From Planococcus halocryophilus (GTDB lineage Bacteria > Bacillota > Bacilli > Bacillales_A > Planococcaceae), in assembly GCF_001687585.2 (NCBI RefSeq), contig NZ_CP016537.2:2638001-2702000 (forward strand): a stretch of 64,000 bases of DNA, written 5' to 3'. Of the stretch, positions 60,818 to 64,000 are shown piece by piece. The position numbers and the translations under genes were made by a program. Positions within the stretch are counted from its first letter, which is position 1, and the number at the start of each line of letters is the position of its first letter. The notes beneath the pieces were generated by a model that had not been told where the DNA came from, ran no database searches, and worked only from the letters and a program-made list of their open reading frames with translations.

Positions 60818-62785
60818 TTACTGTACAACGGGCATCATCTTGATGTAATTGCCATGAACATAAGCTTTTGTATAAGCTTTGTCTTCTGAAGCTACTTCAT
60901 ACCACAATGAACCTGAAGCTGCTGTCGTTTCCGTGTGGATTACGACTGGAACTTCTGAAGTTTTCAGTGTATAAAGTGAAGCAAATGATGTACTTGGATC
61001 TTTTCTGAAATTTAACGGGCTCGTTGTTGTGTAACCTAACTTGTGTTGGTTTACATCTTTGCTTCCAAGAAACTGATCCGTACGGAACATATGCCCCGCA
61101 ATTTTCTCTCCCCAGAATGCATCTGATGCATAACGAACGTTCATGCCGATGCCTTTGTTTCCAAGAATCGATCCGTTGTAATAGCTACCTGTTGGTGATT
61201 GATACCCTTTGTTAATACGTATTGCTGCGTCTTCGATTGACTCTCTAAATGAAAGGTAGGCATACGCACGGTTATAAGCATCGCCGTCCACTGCTCCATA
61301 ACCGAAGAGATTAAACTTGTCTTGTGCAATTTTACTAGTCCCCCACTGACTTTCATGAATTGCATGGGACAGTAGATAAAGCGCATTAATTTTATGCGTT
61401 GCTTCCATTTCCTTAAAGAATTTCCCAGCACCGACAAGTGGACTTACTGTCCATTTTTTACCGTTAACTGTTTGGTTGTAATAAGGGAATTTATCCTGCA
61501 AGTATTTGTCTAATTCCTCGGCCGTGTAGTTGGTTTCAGTATGCAGTGGTAGCATATTGAAGTATTGATAGCTTTCCGCTACTTTCGCGCCAGACGCATT
61601 TGTAAACGTTGCTCCGTCCCAGCTGTAGTATTTCATGCCGCTGACAAATTCTTTTGGTGCTTTGCCTACTATGCCTGTCGAAGCATAGCTTCCAGTCGAA
61701 TGGTTAAAAATTTTGTGGACTAAGCTGCTACCATACACTTCATAATACGATTGTCCTTTTTGCATTTGTTGCGGAATGACGCGAACTACTTTTGAACTGA
61801 CATATCCAACTTTGCCAGCTAATTCTACTTTGACCGTTGTCGCTGTAGAATCGATAAATTTCATTTCAGTATTTGCAGGTACATAAGGACGGAAAGTGCT
61901 CGTGCTCGGCTTCAAGCTATCCGTTGGGTAAACTTCCGTAAATGCGTTAGTTGTTACAATTCCTTGTTTCATCCAAAGAATTTGGTTACTGCGTTCGACT
62001 GCCTGAACTTTCGTGTTATTTTGAACATATTCTTTTGCCTGAGCGAATGTGTCGAAATGCTTCACGACAGTCGTCTTATCTGCTGCAACTGCTGATGCTT
62101 GAAATTCCAGGTTTTGAGGCGGGAATACTTCATCTCTTGCTCTGAGCATGACTACTGCCACCATCCATCTTTTTGAGCTGTCTTTTGGTCTGAAGCTATT
62201 ATCCTTGTTGCCTGTGACGATTCCCAGATGGGAAAGAATGCGAACATGGTCTTTATGTTCATTTCTGATTGTCGAAGTATCCGTAAAGCCTAAAGCCTGT
62301 GTTTCTGAAACATTAATGACAATACCTTTAGCTGTCAACGCACGTGAAACCATGGTCGACATCTGTTCACGGTTGATCAGCTCATCGGGCTTGAATGTGT
62401 TGTCCGGATAACCTTTAATGATTCCAGCATCCACAGCCGCGGCTATTGGATTGTAATACCATTTTTCAGGCAACACATCTTTGAAGTTTAAAGTGGCTGC
62501 AGTTGCCGCCGCAGTAAATACTGCATTTTCAATAGAAGCACTTTCTGCTGCTGTCCCGAGTTCAAATGATTGAACAACCATTTTGGCGAACTCGGCGCGT
62601 GTCACTTCTTTATTCGGCCGGATGGTTCCATCATTATATCCTTCAATGATCCCCAGCTCCATCAATTCTCTTATTTCATCTTCGTATGCATGACCTGTTA
62701 AATCATCTGCTGCTTTTGCCGTTTCTTCTGTAAAAACCGATAAAGCCAACAATACGGCTAAAAAGCCTAGTAATAGTTTTTTCAT
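60818..62785 (-). CDS. SLH-anchored N-acetylglucosaminidase (GH73/LytB-like autolysin)
   Basis: A 655-residue wall hydrolase. Signal peptide (cut near AKA), three SLH domains at about 25-220 (HAYEDEIRELMELGIIEGYN, FKDVLPEKWYYNPIAAAVDA, FTDTSTIRNEHKDHVRILSH), a linker with SH3-like sequence, and the glucosaminidase domain at about 430-590 with the catalytic Glu in LSHAIHESQWGTSKIA and NLFGYGA. A last SH3 domain (TTSPLNFRKDPSTS) ends the protein. It should cut peptidoglycan glycan strands for growth or division. I start at ATG 62783-62785 behind AGGAGGG, which is 11 bases upstream. Confidence 0.9.
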   Translation of the reverse strand: MKKLLLGFLAVLLALSVFTEETAKAADDLTGHAYEDEIRELMELGIIEGYNDGTIRPNKEVTRAEFAKMVVQSFELGTAAESASIENAVFTAAATAATLNFKDVLPEKWYYNPIAAAVDAGIIKGYPDNTFKPDELINREQMSTMVSRALTAKGIVINVSETQALGFTDTSTIRNEHKDHVRILSHLGIVTGNKDNSFRPKDSSKRWMVAVVMLRARDEVFPPQNLEFQASAVAADKTTVVKHFDTFAQAKEYVQNNTKVQAVERSNQILWMKQGIVTTNAFTEVYPTDSLKPSTSTFRPYVPANTEMKFIDSTATTVKVELAGKVGYVSSKVVRVIPQQMQKGQSYYEVYGSSLVHKIFNHSTGSYASTGIVGKAPKEFVSGMKYYSWDGATFTNASGAKVAESYQYFNMLPLHTETNYTAEELDKYLQDKFPYYNQTVNGKKWTVSPLVGAGKFFKEMEATHKINALYLLSHAIHESQWGTSKIAQDKFNLFGYGAVDGDAYNRAYAYLSFRESIEDAAIRINKGYQSPTGSYYNGSILGNKGIGMNVRYASDAFWGEKIAGHMFRTDQFLGSKDVNQHKLGYTTTSPLNFRKDPSTSFASLYTLKTSEVPVVIHTETTAASGSLWYEVASEDKAYTKAYVHGNYIKMMPVVQ

Positions 62786-63203
62786 GTTCTTGTATTCCCT
62801 CCTATTTAGTAATAAAAGCAATATTCACCAATTTATAAAGATTTTTGTATAAAACCTCATAAACTTATTAATAAGATAAACTATTTTCAATGGGCATACT
62901 ATACTTCTTATTATCTATATTTACCATTTTTAAGTGGTTAAATAATTACTAGACAATTCCGAGTGTACCATTAATGCTCCTGTATTAGTAAAGACATTTT
63001 TTTATTATTTTATTTTATTTATGTATCTATATAGTTTCCATATCATTTAAATAGGTACAAAGTACCGGTTAAAATTTCACGGAACAAAAATAATCTTTTT
63101 AAACCATACTTTATTCTTATTTATTAAAAAAACCCATTAATTTGAATAAATATCTGCTATTATCACTATCAGATAGAAATTAATAGGAGGAAATGACAAT
63201 TTT
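62786..63203. other. AT-rich divergent promoter gap
   Basis: Between two divergent SLH genes. GGTAC-AAA-GTACC (63054-63066) is a perfect small inverted repeat. No clear promoter hexamers or genes; a TAGGAGG site (63184-63190) precedes the plus-strand gene. Confidence 0.5.
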
Positions 63204-64000
63204 ATGAAAAACGTATTCTCGAAAATTGCCCTGTTTCTTGTTGCTGCTGTTTTTGTGATTTCAAGTTTTGGTGTACAACCTGTTTCTGCTGCAAGTAATC
63301 CTTTTAAGGATGTTTCATGGTCTGATGAAGAGATTTTGTATTTATGGAACAAAGGGTTGATAAATGGTGTTGATAAAAATTCGTTTGGACCATCGGAGTC
63401 AGTAACGCGTGAGCAAGCTGCTACTTTGATCGGTCGTGCATTAGGCTTGAACGGCTCATTGCGTAAAACATCGTTCCCTGATGTCGATCCAAAACGCTAT
63501 AGTTCAGGTTATATTCAAACAGCTTACGAAAAAGGTATTATTACAGGAAATTCAGATGGCACTTTCCGTCCACAAGAAACAATGACTCGTGGAGAAATGG
63601 CTTACTTACTAAGCCGTGCATTTAAATACTCAAATACTGGCAATGTTTTCTTTTCAGATATTAATGTAGATACAAGCTCAAATAGCCTGTACACAGCAGT
63701 TAGTAAAATCGCTACTGCCGGCGTTTCAAACGGTACTGGTACCGGTACATACTCACCGAGCAAAAAATTAATTCGTGAAGAGTTCGCTATTTTCTTAGCT
63801 CGCGCATTAAATTCAAGCTACCGAGTAACTTATCAAAATGTCACAATCGATAACTTACGTGTAACAGTAAACAGCTTAAACATCCGTACTGGACCAAGCA
63901 CAGGCTACTACGCGCTTGGCAAACTAAATTCGGGTGACGCGTTCGCAGTTTATGGTTACAAAGGCGCATGGGCATACGGGAAAAGCGGCAGCTACACTGG
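63204..64000 (+). CDS. secreted SLH/SH3 protein, 3' end outside window
   Basis: 265 codons are visible. Signal peptide (KNVFSKIALFLVAAVFVISS, cut after VSA), three SLH domains (NPFKDVSWSDEEILYLWNKG, FPDVDPKRYSSGYIQTAYEK, FSDINVDTSSNSLYTAVSKI), then the start of an SH3 domain (TVNSLNIRTGPSTGYYALGK). Such proteins usually continue into more SH3 repeats or an amidase. ATG 63204 lies 13 bases from AGGAGG, rather far. An ATG at 63193 opens a 4-codon frame (MTIL) whose stop overlaps the real start. Divergent from the glucosaminidase. Confidence 0.9.
   Translation, partial: MKNVFSKIALFLVAAVFVISSFGVQPVSAASNPFKDVSWSDEEILYLWNKGLINGVDKNSFGPSESVTREQAATLIGRALGLNGSLRKTSFPDVDPKRYSSGYIQTAYEKGIITGNSDGTFRPQETMTRGEMAYLLSRAFKYSNTGNVFFSDINVDTSSNSLYTAVSKIATAGVSNGTGTGTYSPSKKLIREEFAIFLARALNSSYRVTYQNVTIDNLRVTVNSLNIRTGPSTGYYALGKLNSGDAFAVYGYKGAWAYGKSGSYT

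Noticed and set aside
63193..63207. Four-codon leader peptide MTIL overlapping the SLH gene start
   Set aside because: Its ATG is only two bases from AGGAGG, too close for efficient initiation; kept only as a note in the gene entry.

Overview
The window looks like chromosomal DNA of a low- to mid-GC Gram-positive bacterium, most likely Planococcaceae (Planococcus or Planomicrobium type). This is inferred from strong AGGAGG-like ribosome binding sites, frequent TTG/GTG starts, a Wzz/CpsD/YwqE-type exopolysaccharide operon, Vpr-like subtilases, and S-layer-homology (SLH) proteins paired with a CsaB pyruvyl transferase. The genus assignment is an inference from gene style, not from a search. No tRNA, rRNA, prophage, cas gene or transposase gene was recognised.

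Region 1 (1-22,000, all minus strand) is one Wzy-dependent exopolysaccharide operon. In transcription order it encodes Wzz-like modulator, CpsD tyrosine kinase, YwqE/CpsB phosphatase, UDP-GlcNAc 4,6-dehydratase, PLP aminotransferase, initiating sugar transferase, GNAT acetyltransferase, ATP-grasp ligase, three GT4-type glycosyltransferases, Wzy polymerase, a GT-A glycosyltransferase, Wzx flippase, RmlA-C-D-B (dTDP-rhamnose), UDP-glucose dehydrogenase, UDP-glucuronate 4-epimerase and, cut by the window edge, GalU. The middle (about 6.5-17.7 kb) is visibly AT-richer than the ends, as expected of an exchangeable serotype-like core. An SGNH-like protein and a LytR-CpsA-Psr ligase are divergently transcribed from the operon head.

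Region 2 (23.9-32.4 kb) holds a few accessory genes (small HTH-like protein, GT4, degenerate RmlB-like protein, acyltransferase, patatin, NlpC/P60 hydrolase) between long repeat-filled gaps.

Region 3 (32.5-47.7 kb) is the unusual part. Two mirror-image repeat blocks of about 1.1 kb (32,504-33,592 and 41,301-42,396) enclose a trypsin-like protease, three tandem paralogues of unknown function and a Vpr-like protease. Each block carries an array of 21-bp repeats bounded by two different perfect palindromes, plus an array of hairpin repeats whose stems covary between copies. A third 21-bp module (46,964-47,623) has expanded into an exact 103-bp higher-order repeat, and separates a second Vpr-like protease, which has SLH domains, from an extracellular nuclease. 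I recognise no described element matching these modules; they are my leading candidate for something undescribed.

Region 4 (47.7-64.0 kb) is a cell-surface region: extracellular nuclease and SLH-anchored 5'-nucleotidase (probable eDNA use), an acyltransferase, a secondary-cell-wall-polymer set (CsaB pyruvyl transferase, polytopic DUF5693-like protein, flippase, TagA-type glycosyltransferase), an SLH-anchored glucosaminidase and the start of another SLH protein. CsaB-type pyruvylation is the known modification that SLH domains bind, so the SLH proteins and the wall-polymer genes form one functional unit.
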